Of a stretch of DNA of 64,000 nucleotides, positions 47,922 through 59,052 are shown piece after piece. The DNA is from Cephalopachus bancanus. Lineage: Eukaryota > Chordata > Mammalia > Primates > Tarsiidae. Position numbers and translations under genes: made by a program. Within the stretch, counting starts at the first letter, position 1; each line of letters starts with the position of its first letter. Under the pieces are notes generated by a model. The model saw only the letters and a program-made list of their open reading frames with translations, was not told where the DNA came from and did no database searches. The stretch spans positions 558,001-622,000 of the forward strand of contig JAPVLO010000571.1 in assembly GCA_027257055.1 (NCBI GenBank). The letters are read 5' to 3'.

Positions 47922-48210
47922 TTCTTTTTTTTGCGTTGAAGTCTCACTCTGTCACCCAGACTGTAGTGCAGTGGCCGCTCCCGGCCACCGCAGCCTCGAT
48001 CTGCTGGGCTCCAGCAATCCTTCCGCCTCAGCCTTCCGAGTAGCCAGAATTACAGGCATGCACTACCACGCCCGGCTGATTTTTTTTTATTTGTTGTAGA
48101 GATGAGATCTCGCCAAGTTGCCCAGGCAGGTCTCGAACCCGCGGGCTCAGGCAATCCACTCACCTCAGCCTCCCAAAGGCGCGGATTACAGGCTGACCCA
48201 CCGAGCCCGG
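47922..48210 (-). mobile_element. Young-type Alu
   Basis: An antisense dimer next to the GT run, with right-arm hairpin GTGGCCGGGAGCGGCCAC intact. Confidence 0.92.
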
Positions 48211-48609
48211 CATCTTTTTTCTTACAAGATTGGAAATAGCCCAGGAGATTACCAACAGAGAACTGATTAAACAGACCGTGGTACATCCACAAAATGGAAT
48301 ATTTTGCTGAAATAAAATAATGAAGAAAGTTTCTATGTTCTGTAATGAAAAGAGCTCTGGGACATGCTGTTAAGTGAAAAAAACAAGAGGAAGAAGAGTG
48401 GATTTAGTGTGCTATCTTTTTGCATAAGGCCTGAGAGAAATGGGAAATATAAAAAATATATTTGTATGTGGGAAAAAAGTAAAAAGTGGCTACCACAGAG
48501 GGGTTGGGGTATGGGAAATAGGGGGAAGCAAAGGTAACTTGATTTTTGTTTTCAGTTTTTTTAACCATGTGAATTATCAACTTTTTAAAAAGTTAATGAG
48601 ATGAATCCA

Positions 48610-49145
48610 ATGGAAAGAAAGTGCTTGAAAATACAGAAAAGAGGAGTTCCTGAGAAGGTGGGAAGGGTGGGATTCAAAGCCCAGGTGTAATGTGGGTAAT
48701 TTGCCTCGGTTTCTCCATTCATAAAATGGATTCTCCAGCTAACCATGAAAATCACCTATCACAGAACTCTTTGTCCCTTCACAGCACTCTAGTCCCTTCT
48801 CTGAGGTCCAGAGGGATTGGGCTCAGGACCGCCAGGCGGGTGTAGGTCTTGGGAATGGGCCTTGTCCACAACTCCCCAAGTGCATCCTGGGAGGACAGTC
48901 AGTGGTCAGTGGAGGGTCTGAGCCATTCCTGGAGCCTCGCCGTGGGAGAGGAAGGGACACCGGGGGAGGGGAGTGGAGGGGAACCTGCAGGCTTGGAGCC
49001 ATCTTTTTGTGAGTCCACCCACACCCATCTTCAGCTCCACCAAGCCCACGGCTTAGGGACAGATTGGCCCTAAATTTAGCTAAAAAGCAGCCCCAGACGG
49101 AGCTTGTGAGAAGCAAAATGTGCCACAGCTGCTATCAGCACCCCA
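48610..49145. other. Unique sequence, no gene recognised
   Basis: A short sense MIR trace (CCTCGGTTTCTCCATTCATA) lies at 48,703-48,750. No exon was recognised. Confidence 0.3.
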
Positions 49146-49147
49146 TC

Positions 49148-49240
49148 AGCATGTTAAGCCCCTTGGTTTTCAGAAGTGGAAACTAAGACTGAGAAAGGGC
49201 AAAGGGGGTATTTCCAGAGGCACACTGCAAGGTAGGCCTC
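49148..49240 (-). repeat. MIR fragment
   Basis: GTTTTCAGAAGTGGAAACTA and GACTGAGAAAGGGC are antisense MIR. Confidence 0.5.
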
Positions 49241-49300
49241 ATTCTTGCTAGCAAGTGTCTATTATGGGCTGAAACTTGTCCCCCAAAAATTCATATGCAG

Positions 49301-49440
49301 TTTGATTGATTGATTGATTGATTGAGATGGGGGGGTCTCGCTATATTGTCCAAGCTCGTCTCAAACTCCTAGCCTCAAGCTATCCTCCCACCTCAGCCTC
49401 CCGAAGTGCTGGGATTACAGGAATAAGCCACTGCACTGCA
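49301..49440 (-). mobile_element. GATT repeat plus Alu fragment in MLT1
   Basis: Five or six GATT units at 49,301-49,325 precede an antisense Alu arm ending at AGCCACTGCACTGC. Confidence 0.8.
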
Positions 49441-49757
49441 AAAGTCACACACTGAAGTCCTAACTTTTAAGACCTTAGAATGTGACTGTATTTGGAGATG
49501 GGCATTTAAAGAGGTAGTTACATTAAAATGAGGCCAATGGGTAAGCCCTAATCCACTATGACTGGTGTCCTTATAAGAAAAGGAAATTAGGCCTCACACA
49601 CACAGAGGGAAGATCATGTGAGGGCACAGGAGGCAGGATGGTCATCTACAAGCCAAGCAGAGAGGCCTCAGAAGAAACCGACCCTGCCACACCTTGATTG
49701 TGTACTTCTAATCTCCAGAATTGTGAGGAAATGCATTTCTCTTGTTTAACTGAGGTA

Positions 49758-50033
49758 CAGTTGTTCCTTGGTTCCAGGACCTCCCACATGCCAAAATCTG
49801 CAGCTGCTCAAGTCCTTGATATAAAATGGTACAGTATTTGCAAATAACCTATGCACACTCTCCAGTATACTTTAAATCATCTCTAGACTACTTGTAATAT
49901 CTAACACAGTGTAAATGTACATTGTTGTTATGCTGTATTTTGTATTGTTGTGTTATTTTTTCAAAGACTTTCCATCCATGGTTGGTTGACTCTGTAGATG
50001 CAGAACCAGAGGATCTTGGGGTGGGGGACACTG
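49758..50033 (-). mobile_element. MER2-type (Tigger) DNA transposon
   Basis: CAGTTGTTCCTTGGTTCCAG begins the element, ATACTTTAAATCATCTCTAG is internal, and GGTTGGTTGACTCTGTAGAT lies near the right end. TA dinucleotides flank both ends (49,756-49,757 and 50,034-50,035), as expected for Tc1/mariner-type insertion. Confidence 0.85.
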
Positions 50034-50074
50034 TACTTGGTCATGGCAGCCCCTGCAAATGAATGCAGTGCATT

Positions 50075-50400
50075 TCCCATTCATTGTCAAAAATGTCTGT
50101 ATACCGGCAGTCCAAGATGCTACGGCCATGTCATGGAGACTCATGCTCCACTTTCCCTTCCACCTTCTGCTTTCAAGGTTATCTCATGGGCCAAGATGTC
50201 TGCTGGAGCTGCCTTATTCCAGGCAGCAACAAGGAAGAAGGGACAAACTGTGTGTCCTTCCCTTATAAAGCAACTCCCTGCAAATCCCACAGAGCAGTTT
50301 AGTTAAATATCTTATTGGCTACTGCTCAGTCACAAGATGACACCTAGCTGCAAGGGAGCCTGGGAAATGTGCCCAATTGAAAGTAGGGGTTTATTCCCAA
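50075..50400. repeat. Ancient repeat, family not named
   Basis: ATGACACCTAGCTGCAAGGG followed by AGCCTGGGAAATG belongs to a common old mammalian repeat whose name I cannot give with certainty. Confidence 0.4.
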
Positions 50401-50593
50401 GGAGGAGGGGGAGAATGGATGCCAGATGAGGCACACAGTGGTCTCTGCCCCAGACTGTAATCTCAGACTACATACTCAAGGGTGCATGATGAACTTTTTT
50501 TTTGCTTTTTCCATGATTCAGCATAATTTCTATTGCAAGCCAGATGGCACTTCACCTCTATGTGCGATTGTGTCTGTTTTCTCAGTGACTTTT

Positions 50594-50883
50594 TTTTTTT
50601 TTTTTTTTGAGTTGGAGTCTCACTCTGTCGCCCAGACTGGAGTGCAGTGGCCACTCCCGGCCACCACAGCCTCGACCTGCTGGGCTCCGGCGATCCTTCT
50701 GCCTCAACCTTCCAAGTAGCCGGAATTACAGGCATGTGCTACCACGCCCGGCTGATTTTTTTGATTTATTGTAGAGATGAGGTCTCGCAGCCCAGGCAGG
50801 TCTCGAACCCGCGGGATCAGGCAATCCATTCACCTCAGCCTCCCAAAGACGCGGGATTACAGGCTGAGCCACCGAGCCTGGCC
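50594..50883 (-). mobile_element. Young-type Alu
   Basis: An antisense dimer with a perfect 13-bp duplication CTCAGTGACTTTT (50,581-50,593 and 50,884-50,896). Confidence 0.95.
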
Positions 50884-50931
50884 CTCAGTGACTTTTGAGG
50901 TGCTAAGCTATGGTGGGCAGTGTCTGTCCTT

Positions 50932-51204
50932 CTTTTTTTCTAATCGGGTCTTTGTCGCCTATGCTGGAGTGCAGTGGCACAATCACAGCCCCAACTTCCT
51001 GGGCTCAGGCAATCCTTCCACCTCAGCCTCCTGAGTAGCTTGGACTACAGGTGCATGACACCACGCCTGGCTAATTTTTTTTTTTTTTTTTGGTAAAGAC
51101 AAGGTTTTGCCCAGGCTGGTCTCAAACTCCTGGACTCAAGCTATCTTCCCACTGCAACCTCTCAAAGTGTTGGAATTGCAGGCGTGAGCCATTGTGCCCG
51201 ACTG
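50932..51204 (-). mobile_element. Old-type Alu
   Basis: An antisense dimer with a 19-base T linker, diverged and slightly deleted. Confidence 0.87.
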
Positions 51205-52010
51205 GCAATGTCTCTCCTGAAGCCTTCTGTGCATGTAGAACTGCCTGAGATAGTCCCTCTCAATGATCGGCCCATTGACTTTCAGCTCACAAGGGCCACC
51301 TTGTTTACATCTGTGCAGTTCCTTCGGCCTCTCTGGACCATGCTCAAGGCTCAGAGGTCATTCTGTTGCTTCTGTGCCCGCTGAGAACCAGGGCATTGTG
51401 TAAGCATTCTCCCATCTGCTCTTGACCTTCTCATTAGGATTTCACCACTCTCCCCCAAGGAGTGTTCAGAGCTTCTCCTTCGGAGATTTCTCAAACTCTT
51501 TTTTTCCTTTCATTATCCCCCACTGCCCTCTCTTTTCCTCCTACCCCAGGGGCATCTGAAGAGGGCAAGCCCTATTTTTGGCTTTTATGTTTTTCCAATA
51601 AGGACCTGAGCTACTGGGACACAAAAGCCCAGTAGAAACTTGTGGATTTTTCCTGCGTTCCTCCTTTTCATATTCCTCTCCTGAGGTGATAAGAACAAGT
51701 TTTAGCTTAACAGTAGTGAAAAAAATAAAATACCAAGAAAATAAAAAACTCAGAAGAACAAAATTCATGTCTCAAAAATATTACCCTGCCATATTTATAC
51801 TAAATTAGTCTGTGGTTGACACTATTTAGCATTCCTCACTCCCTTCTCTCTTATTGCTTTCACTTACCGTCTAGAGAAGCTAAATGTTTCCTTTCCCAGC
51901 CTTGTTTACTGCTTAGGAAGGTGGTATTTCCCACTTCTGGTCAATCAGATGGGTGTGAAGTCTGCCCTAGATTTACAAGAAGGCTTTGACTTGATTTTTT
52001 TTAAAAAAGA
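51205..52010. other. Unique sequence, no gene recognised
   Basis: No repeat or exon was recognised. Confidence 0.3.
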
Positions 52011-52012
52011 GG

Positions 52013-52297
52013 GCCAGAGTCAGTGGCTCATGCCTATAATCCCAGCACTTTGGGAGGCTGAGGCAGGAGGATTGCTTGAGCCCAAGAGTTCGAGACCAGC
52101 CTAGGCAACTTATCATCTCTACAAAAAAAAATTTAAAAATTGGCCAGGCATGGTAGCGTGAGCCTGTAGTCCCAGCTTCTTGGGAGGCTGAGGCTGAAGG
52201 CTTGCCTGAGCCCAGGAGTTCGAGGTTAAGGTGAGCTGTGATTATGCCACTGTTCTCCAGCCTGGGCAGCAAAGTAAGACTTGACTCAAAAAAAAAA
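52013..52297 (+). mobile_element. Old-type Alu with a (GA)n tail
   Basis: A sense dimer whose A tail leads into a GA microsatellite at 52,298-52,350. Confidence 0.88.
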
Positions 52298-52301
52298 GAG
52301 A

Positions 52302-52350
<49 letters not shown>
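52298..52350. repeat. (GA)n microsatellite
   Basis: About 53 bases of GA with two CA interruptions, grown from the Alu tail. Confidence 0.95.
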
Positions 52351-52352
<2 letters not shown>

Positions 52353-52622
52353 GCCATTGGTGGTTGGCATCATCCCTTTCCCTTGGCATCCTACTTAGAA
52401 TATGAACACAAAGACTGGAGCTATAGCAGCTGTCTTGCCACCATGAGAGCAAGGCTATGAATCATAGGGATGCCATGACACTATTGAGCAGCTGTGTCTG
52501 AACAGTATCACTTATTTATAATTAAGCAAGAAAAATAAATTCCCATTTTAAAGTCTTTTGTTACTTGCTGCTTAAAGCATTCCTAATATATATACAATAA
52601 ATTTATTTAAATTAGCACATGG

Positions 52623-52905
52623 CCGGGCTTGGTGGCTCAGCTTGTAATCCCAGCGGTTTGGGAGGCTGAGGTTAGTGAATTGCCTGAGCCCGCGGGTTCG
52701 AGACCCACCTGGGCAACTTGGCGAGACCTCATCTCTACAATAAATAAAAAATTAGCCGGGCGTGGGAGTGCGCGCTTGTAGTTCCAGCTACTTGGAAGGC
52801 TGAGACGGAAGGATCGCTGGAGCCCAGCAGGTCGAGGCTGTGGTGGCCGGGAGCAGCCACTGTACTCCAGTCTGGGCGACAGAGTGAGACTCCAACTCAA
52901 ACAAA

Positions 52906-52944
<39 letters not shown>

Positions 52945-52946
52945 GC
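52623..52946 (+). mobile_element. Young-type Alu, first of three in tandem
   Basis: A sense dimer, non-deleted left arm, with a (TAAA)n tail at 52,902-52,944 and a 9-bp duplication AGCACATGG (52,614-52,622 and 52,947-52,955). Confidence 0.94.
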
Positions 52947-52955
52947 AAGCACATG

Positions 52956-53249
52956 GCCAGGTGCAGTGGCTCATGCCTGTAATCCCAGCATTTTGAGAGG
53001 CAGAGGTGAGAGGATTGCCTGAGCCCATGCGTTCAAGACCAGCTTGGGAAATGAGGCAAGGCCTCATCTCTACAATAAATCAGAATGATTTAGCCAGGCA
53101 TAGTGGCGCATGCCTGTAGTTCCAGCAACTTGGAAGGCTGAGGAGGAAGGATCACCTGAGCCCAGCAGGTAGAGGCTGCGGTGGCTGTGAGTGTGCCAAT
53201 GCACTCCATCCTGGGTGACAGAGTAAGACTCATTAAAAAAAAAAAAAGC
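52956..53249 (+). mobile_element. Intermediate-type Alu, second of three in tandem
   Basis: A sense dimer starting directly after the duplication of the first one, of older type (GTGGCTGTGAGTGTGCC). Confidence 0.9.
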
Positions 53250-53541
53250 TAGCCGGGCTCGGTGGCTCAGCCTGTAATCCCGCGCCTTTGGGAGGCTGAG
53301 GTGAGTGGATTGCCTAAGCCCGCGGGTTCGAGACCCGCCTGGGCAGCAAGATCTCATCTCTACAATAAATCAAAAAATCAGCCGGGCGTGGTAGCACATG
53401 CCTGTAATTCCGGCTACTCGGAAGGCTGAGGTGGAAGGATCGCCGGAGCCCAGCAGGTCGAGGCTGCGGTGGCCAGGAGCGGCCACTGCACTCCAGTCTG
53501 GGTGACAGAGTGAGACTCCAACTCAAAAAAAAAAAAAAAAA
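53250..53541 (+). mobile_element. Young-type Alu, third of three in tandem
   Basis: A sense dimer of the deleted type with intact GCGGGTTCGAGACCCGC and GTGGCCAGGAGCGGCCAC, landing in the A tail of the second. Confidence 0.94.
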
Positions 53542-54040
53542 GCTGGTGGGGGAGGCATACCTCATCAACAAGGGTACCTGCATAATGAACATTTGTATAC
53601 CTAACTTTGAATTGTACCCCATATATTTAAAATAGAAAATTAAAAAAAAATTAGCACAGATCTTTTTCTCCTTATTGTCACAAACTATGTCCAGACAGTG
53701 ACAGGCACCTTGAACTTTGGACCGCATGGATCCAAGATAGTTCCTGATCACCCTCCATCTTTCTCAGCACAGGTCCAGCCACCGGTTCTGTCCTGGTGGT
53801 CCCCATGCCAGGCCCTATTTTTCAGAGTGAGTTATATGGGTAAGGCCATGCTGCTTAGGGGGTAGTGAATGGAAAACCTTGGTCCTTCAGGCAGGCTGGA
53901 GGATGGACATAGTCCTCCAACTGTTGTCAACTTTGGCACCTACCACCTTTCCTTGTCCCCTCTTCTGAGCATTAGAGTCCGCAGAAACTGAGTGTTTGAG
54001 GGAAATCCAGACCCATCTACTAGAAGTCTTCCACTGGGTA
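53542..54040. other. Unique sequence, no gene recognised
   Basis: An A-rich stretch at 53,640-53,650 may be an L1 tail. Otherwise no feature was seen. Confidence 0.3.
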
Positions 54041-54046
54041 TGTCAT

Positions 54047-54379
54047 TGCTATGTTGTCTGTGACCCTCCAAAATGAATACATTAAAACCTAACCCCCACA
54101 GTGATGGCATTCAGAGGTGGGGCCTTTGGGGGATGATTAGGTCATGGGATTAGTGCCTTTACAAAAAAGGTTTGAGAGAGCCTGCTTGTCCCTTCTACCA
54201 TGAGAGGATGCGGCAACAGGGCAGCATCTACGAGGAATGGGCCCTCACTGCACACTGAATCTGCCAGTGGCTTGCTCTTGGACCTCTCAGCCTCCAGACC
54301 TGTGAGCAATACATTTCTGTTGTTTATAGATTACCCCGTCTATGGTCTTTTGCTACAATAACCTGAATGGACTAAGACA
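54047..54379 (+). mobile_element. Complete solo MLT1-type LTR
   Basis: The LTR starts TGCTATGTTGTCTG and ends CTGAATGGACTAAGACA, with a perfect 5-bp target duplication GTCAT (54,042-54,046 and 54,380-54,384). It is a solo LTR of the ERVL-MaLR group, left by recombination, with no coding sequence. Confidence 0.9.
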
Positions 54380-54384
54380 GTCAT

Positions 54385-55250
54385 GATGTACTGAGCAGGT
54401 TCCTGATTGCTCCAAAGGGAAGTACCAGGCTAAGGGCCCCTGCTTCTTAGAGGAGAAGTCCCTTTGCTAGTCTTTCACGTTTACATCCTCCTTTGAATGA
54501 TGTCACCAGGGCCTGGAAATGCAGGAGTGGCAGAATATAGTTGTGGTTGGTGTATGGAACGTGCATATCATGAAATTCAAATCAGAACTTCAAATCAGAT
54601 TCTAGCCAGCTCAGAAGTTATGACCCAAGCCAAGCCGACTACAATAAGTCTTAAAACTCTTTCCAAAACAATTCAGGAAGAGAAGTTTTCTTTTCTTTAG
54701 GCTTAATCCTGGAAGAATGACAGCCTAGAAGAGTCAAGACTCATCACTAGGGAAAAGCTTGCTCAAGAGTAAAACAAAACCCAAGAGATCGATAGACCAA
54801 GTCCCCAGGACATGGTAGGAACTCCTGGATCAGGCTATGGCTGAAGGTCACCTACACTTAGACTTTTGATATATGTGAATCAGAATAGATCCCTGTTTCA
54901 TTAAAGCCAATTTGAATTGGTTTTCTCTCTAAAAAAGGTCTTGAGAATTTCAGCCCATGACAAACACTGTGTTATGAAGGCAGCTCAGCTGAGGCCTAAA
55001 ACCCAAATTGCCTGTGGTCAGATCCATTGCAATGTGCTGATTGACCAGAGCCTGATCCAAAGTATCCCTGAGAGAATTTATGTGCATGTAGTTTCTCCCG
55101 ATGTTTGTACTTTGCCTTGTCTCTGAGGATTTCCCAGACCATTGGGTCCAGCCCAAAGTGCATCTCTCTGCGTTCCACGTTTGTCAGTGTAGTGCATTTG
55201 GCACTGAAGTATGTGCCATCTCATCTGTTATTGACCTGAACTGGTCTTTC
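54385..55250. other. Unique sequence, no gene recognised
   Basis: A plus-strand frame at 54,917-55,126 encodes about 69 residues, including KVLRISAHDKHCVMKAAQ. It resembles no protein I can name with confidence and may be a decayed retrocopy. No poly(A) tail or target duplication was found. Confidence 0.2.
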
Positions 55251-55254
55251 AGTC

Positions 55255-55380
55255 TTGGCAGACTTGAGCCACTCAACTTTTCTCTTTTGATGTGAACTCT
55301 TCAAGGCCAGGGGCTGGCCTTTAGTGATTTAATTTTCCCACATAGCTCTTAGCACAGGGCTCAGCACACAGATGGAACTT
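55255..55380 (+). repeat. L2 LINE 3' end
   Basis: GTGAACTCTTCAAGGCCAGG and AGCTCTTAGCACAGGGCTCA are sense L2. Confidence 0.7.
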
Positions 55381-55384
55381 TTGG

Positions 55385-55520
55385 GTGTCAGTGTGGGATG
55401 ATGGAAGGAACACTGGCCTTGAATCCTGGCTCTGCCACTTATTAGCTGGATGACCTCGGACTAGTTATTCAACTATTCTGAGCCTTAGGAGGATGTGGTA
55501 AAGACTAAACAACATAACGT
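55385..55520 (+). repeat. MIR SINE
   Basis: TGGCTCTGCCACTTATTAGC and GGATGACCTCGGACTAGTTA are sense MIR. Confidence 0.8.
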
Positions 55521-55646
55521 GTGTCTTCGTTCCATTACGGCTGCTGGAGCAAAACCCCATAAACTGGGAAGTTTATAAGCAACAGTAATTTCTTGCTCAC
55601 AGCTCTGGAGCTGGGATGTCCAAGATCAAGATGCTGGAAGATTCAG

Positions 55647-55748
55647 CCTGCTTTCTGGTTCGTATATGGCCCCTTCTATCTGTGTCCTCACATGGTGGAA
55701 GGGGTAAGGATACAGATAGAAGGGGCCATGTATGAACCAGAAAGCAGG
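55647..55748. repeat. 41-bp inverted duplication forming a long hairpin
   Basis: Arms at 55,647-55,687 and 55,708-55,748 match at 38 of 41 positions when one is reverse-complemented, with a 20-base loop. Ordinary MLT1 LTRs have only one orientation here, so the second arm is a later change. Confidence 0.9.
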
Positions 55749-55784
55749 ACCTCCCTAGGGGTCTCTTTTATAAGGGTACTAACT

Positions 55785-56080
55785 GCCAGGTGCAGTAGCT
55801 TGTGCCTGTAATCCCAGCACTTTAAGAGGCTGAGGCGAGACGATTGTCTGAGCCCAGGGATTCAAGACCAGCCTGGGCAACTTGGTGAGACCTCGTTTCT
55901 ACAATAAATCAAACAAATTAGCTGGGTGTGGTGGCACATGCCTGTAGTTCCAGCTACTTTGAAGGTTGAAGTAGAAGTATTGCCTGAGCCCAGCAGGTCA
56001 AGGTTGCAGTGGCTGTGAGCATGGCACTGCGCTCCAGCCTGGGCAACACAGTGAGACTCCAACTCAAAAAAAAAAAAAAA
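55785..56080 (+). mobile_element. Intermediate-type Alu
   Basis: A sense dimer inside the antisense MLT1. Confidence 0.9.
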
Positions 56081-56343
56081 GGGTTATTAATCCCATTTGT
56101 GAGGACTCCACCCCATGACCTAATCACCTCCCAAAGACCCCCCCCTACCTTCTAATACCACATTGAAGGCAAAGACTTCACCATATGAATTTCGGGGGAA
56201 AAGGGACACAAACATTGACATCATAGCAACACATATTCATTTTTTTTGTTCACTCAATAGATATTTACTGAGTACACACTCTACACCAGGCATGGGGGTA
56301 GGGGCTGAAAATATGATGGTGACTGTATAAGTGAAGACACAAT

Positions 56344-56627
56344 GCTAGGCATGGTGGCTCACACCTGTAATCCCAGCACTTGGGGAGGTTGAGGAGGACT
56401 GCTTGAGGCCAGAAATTCAAGACCAGCCTGGACAACATAGTGAGACCCCATCTCCACAAAAAAATAACAAAACTAGCTGGGCATGGTGGTGCCTACCTGT
56501 AGTCCCTGCTACTTGGGAGGCTGAGGTGGAAGGATTGCCTGAGTCCAAGAAATCGAGGCTGTGATGAGCTGTGATCATGTCACTGCGCTCCAGCCTAAGC
56601 AATAGAGCGAGATTCCAATTCAAAAAA
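56344..56627 (+). mobile_element. Old-type Alu, arm of an inverted pair
   Basis: A sense dimer facing an antisense Alu about 80 bases away. Confidence 0.88.
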
Positions 56628-56707
56628 AAGACACACTTTAGTTGATTGCAAGTAACACTGACAAACCCTGTTTCTTTTTTCCTCTGACACAGCTAGACTA
56701 CATTTCT

Positions 56708-57003
56708 TTTTCTTTTTCTTTTTTGGGTTGTACTCTCACTCTGTTCCCCAGGCTGGAGTGCAGTGGCACGCTCACAGCCACCCCAACGTCGACCTGCTGG
56801 GTTCAGGTGATCCTTCCGCCTCAGCCTTCACGTAGCCAGAGCTACAGGTGCGCACTTCCACGCCTGGCTAAGTTTTTGATTTATTGTAGAGATGAGGTCT
56901 CACCAAGTTGCTCAAGCTATTCTTGAGCCCATGGGCTCAGGCAATCCTCTCACCTCGGCCTCCCAAAGTGCTGGGATTACAGGATTGAACCACCATGCCC
57001 GGC
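56708..57003 (-). mobile_element. Intermediate or young Alu
   Basis: An antisense dimer with a perfect 15-bp duplication CTAGACTACATTTCT (56,693-56,707 and 57,004-57,018). Confidence 0.94.
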
Positions 57004-57018
57004 CTAGACTACATTTCT

Positions 57019-57345
57019 TAACCTCCCCTACAGTTGGGTGGGACAATATGACGAAGTTATGGCCAATGGAACTTGGATGGAGTGATATATGTCACTTCTG
57101 GGTCTTTCTCCTAAAACACCTCCAGGAGAAGATCTGATGTAGGTTCAAACACCACAGGGAGGTTGAGCCTCAAGATGGAAAGGGCCTGAGAGTCCCTGAG
57201 TAACTATGTGGAGCAGAGCCCCACTGCCAACTCCCTGTGACTATGACATGGACCAGGAATAAACTTTTCCTGTATTACGCTACTGAAATTTTTGTGGTTT
57301 GTTACAGCAGCGTAACCTACCCTGATATCAACTGTGGCCACCTTA
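57019..57345 (+). repeat. Ancient interspersed repeat, family not named
   Basis: TTATGGCCAATGGAACTTGG, AATAAACTTTTCCTGTATTA and GTTTGTTACAGCAGCGTAAC follow the order of a common old mammalian repeat. The preceding Alu interrupted it. Confidence 0.45.
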
Positions 57346-57720
57346 GGCAAAAGTGGATTTCTTGAAAGAAAAAGGGCTGTTCAGAAAGTCAACAGGAGGC
57401 TTGGAGATGGGCAGCTCCAGTGACTCGAAAGGAGGACTGGCCACATAGAGCAGGCCCTGTTTCTGGAGTGTTGGGAGTCAGCCTTGGAGGCCCACCTGAT
57501 TGACAGGGTCCTGGTGGGCCGAAGACCCTGGGCCACAGGGCGAGCCGGGGAAGCTGAGGCCCTTCTGTCTTCCACCTTTGCTGTTTGGTACAGCCGAAGA
57601 ATTCTGTGCAGTCGTGGAAGAAGAAAATGGCATGTTTATGTGAAGTACTCACAGCTAACATGGGAATGTCATTGTGCATTTTTCCATTTCCCACTATGCT
57701 GTTTGGCCTCTTCTAACATA
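57346..57720. other. Unassigned sequence, probably an old repeat
   Basis: GAGATGGGCAGCTCCAGTGA resembles a dispersed old repeat. Open frames on both strands are not convincing as genes. Confidence 0.3.
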
Positions 57721-58860
57721 TGCAATGGTTAAACTCTGAAGCACATCAAGAATGCTTTCTTTCACTTGGTTATAAGTTACTAGATATTGCTTGAGTAAAA
57801 AATGATATAAGTATATTCACTCCTTATTTGATTTAGAATTATGTAGTTTAGTGTTTAGACATAAGGTTTTTTAGAAGCACAAGTTTATAGTAAGTTCATT
57901 ATGAATTCATTATAAGTTCTAACACTTATCTAGGAGTTATGGAAGTGATTTATAACACTGTTTTCACAGATTTAGGATGAAGGTTCTTACTTAATTCAAT
58001 AGTTAAAATTCTAAGTTAACATTTATAGAGTGGGCTTTCACTGAATTCATAATATACTTATTGGATACTTTTATGATAGATTAACTAAGACAGAAAACAA
58101 CCTTGGGAGCCTGGAAAACATCACTAAAAGCTTCTTTTGAGTTTTTTTTAGAAACAAACACTGCAGGATAAGAGAAAAGTAACGAAGACACCTGGACAAG
58201 AAAGGCAATTACGAAGCTTTGAAGGTCATAGAAGCCCTAGAGATAAAACTCCTGCTACATGGAGAAATGTGCACTTGAAAATTTTCTTGAGACATTTCAA
58301 GGACTGTAATTCCGGACTTTGGACTAAAACTATCATTTAGCAGATAGTGTTCTTGGCTTGTTTGTAGCTTCTAAGACTGCTAGATGGTGGTAACTTTTAA
58401 AAAATAATGTACATGAAGGAATTTTCTTTGTCTTGCACCTTTATGAATGGTATAAAAGCTTTCAGTTCACTAACATTAAATGTCATCTGTCCTGCAGGCT
58501 TCTGGCCTGCAAGCAGGTGTCCAAGTATATTATTATTTCATCATAAGTTTCTTCTTTCACCTATTTGTCTCTCCTTCAGGAAATCCCACACCCGGTGGGA
58601 GCAGGACTCCCGCACTGGAGTCATTGTCAATCATTTCAATCTCTTTGTCTCAATATTAAGATTCCTGGAAATAGGTTCATCTGGCCTATCTTGATCGTAT
58701 TCCCCACTCCTTGGCTAGAAGGTAGCAAGCCTTTGATTTCAATTACTACTAACTATATTTAATGAAAGGAGAAAAACCTTGAAAAGAAATTGAATGGAAG
58801 GTGGGTGTTGGGCAGGCTGAAAACAAGTGCTCCCAAAAGTAAGCACTTTCTTTCTTTTGG
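57721..58860. other. A+T-rich block of unknown nature
   Basis: About 1.1 kb with almost no CpG and no recognised SINE or LINE. TTCATTATGAATTCATTATA and ACTGAATTCATAATATACTT give it some internal palindromic repetition. It could be old LTR or unique sequence. No exon was recognised. Confidence 0.35.
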
Positions 58861-59052
58861 GAGTTCTAGCCTTGGGAGACTCATATTAATCACATGTTCC
58901 AGAAGTGGTACATCAGTGGGGTGACCTCCATGATGGAGAAATACAGAACAGCTAGACTCACTTGGGCTGAGAGGTCAGGGAGAGTTTCCTGGAGGAAGTG
59001 ATATTTGAACTGGGATTTGAAGAGTAATAGGGATCTACCCTGTGAAGCTAGC

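Larger units (their letters stand above)
47630..48600 (+). mobile_element. L1 LINE 3' region, split by an Alu
   Basis: CTTTGACTCAGCAAGCTCAC, then after the Alu GAACTGATTAAACAGACCGT and GGTACATCCACAAAATGGAA are sense L1 ORF2 end and 3' UTR, with broken frames. Confidence 0.7.
49262..50070 (+). mobile_element. MLT1-type LTR with two later insertions
   Basis: The LTR begins near GGGCTGAAACTTGTCCCCC, resumes after an Alu fragment with CACTGAAGTCCTAACTTTTA, and ends after a MER2 element with GTCATGGCAGCCCCTGCAAA. It has no attached coding sequence. Confidence 0.75.
55524..56228 (-). mobile_element. MLT1-type LTR, antisense, split by an Alu
   Basis: The LTR reads TTCCATTACGGCTGCTGGAG, ACTGGGAAGTTTATAAGCAA and, after the Alu, CCTAATCACCTCCCAAAGAC and ACACAAACATTGACATCATA. 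A 41-bp inverted duplication lies inside it. Confidence 0.85.

Noticed and set aside
54917..55126. 69-codon frame as a retrogene
   Set aside because: No poly(A) tail, target duplication or identifiable parent; kept only as unassigned sequence.
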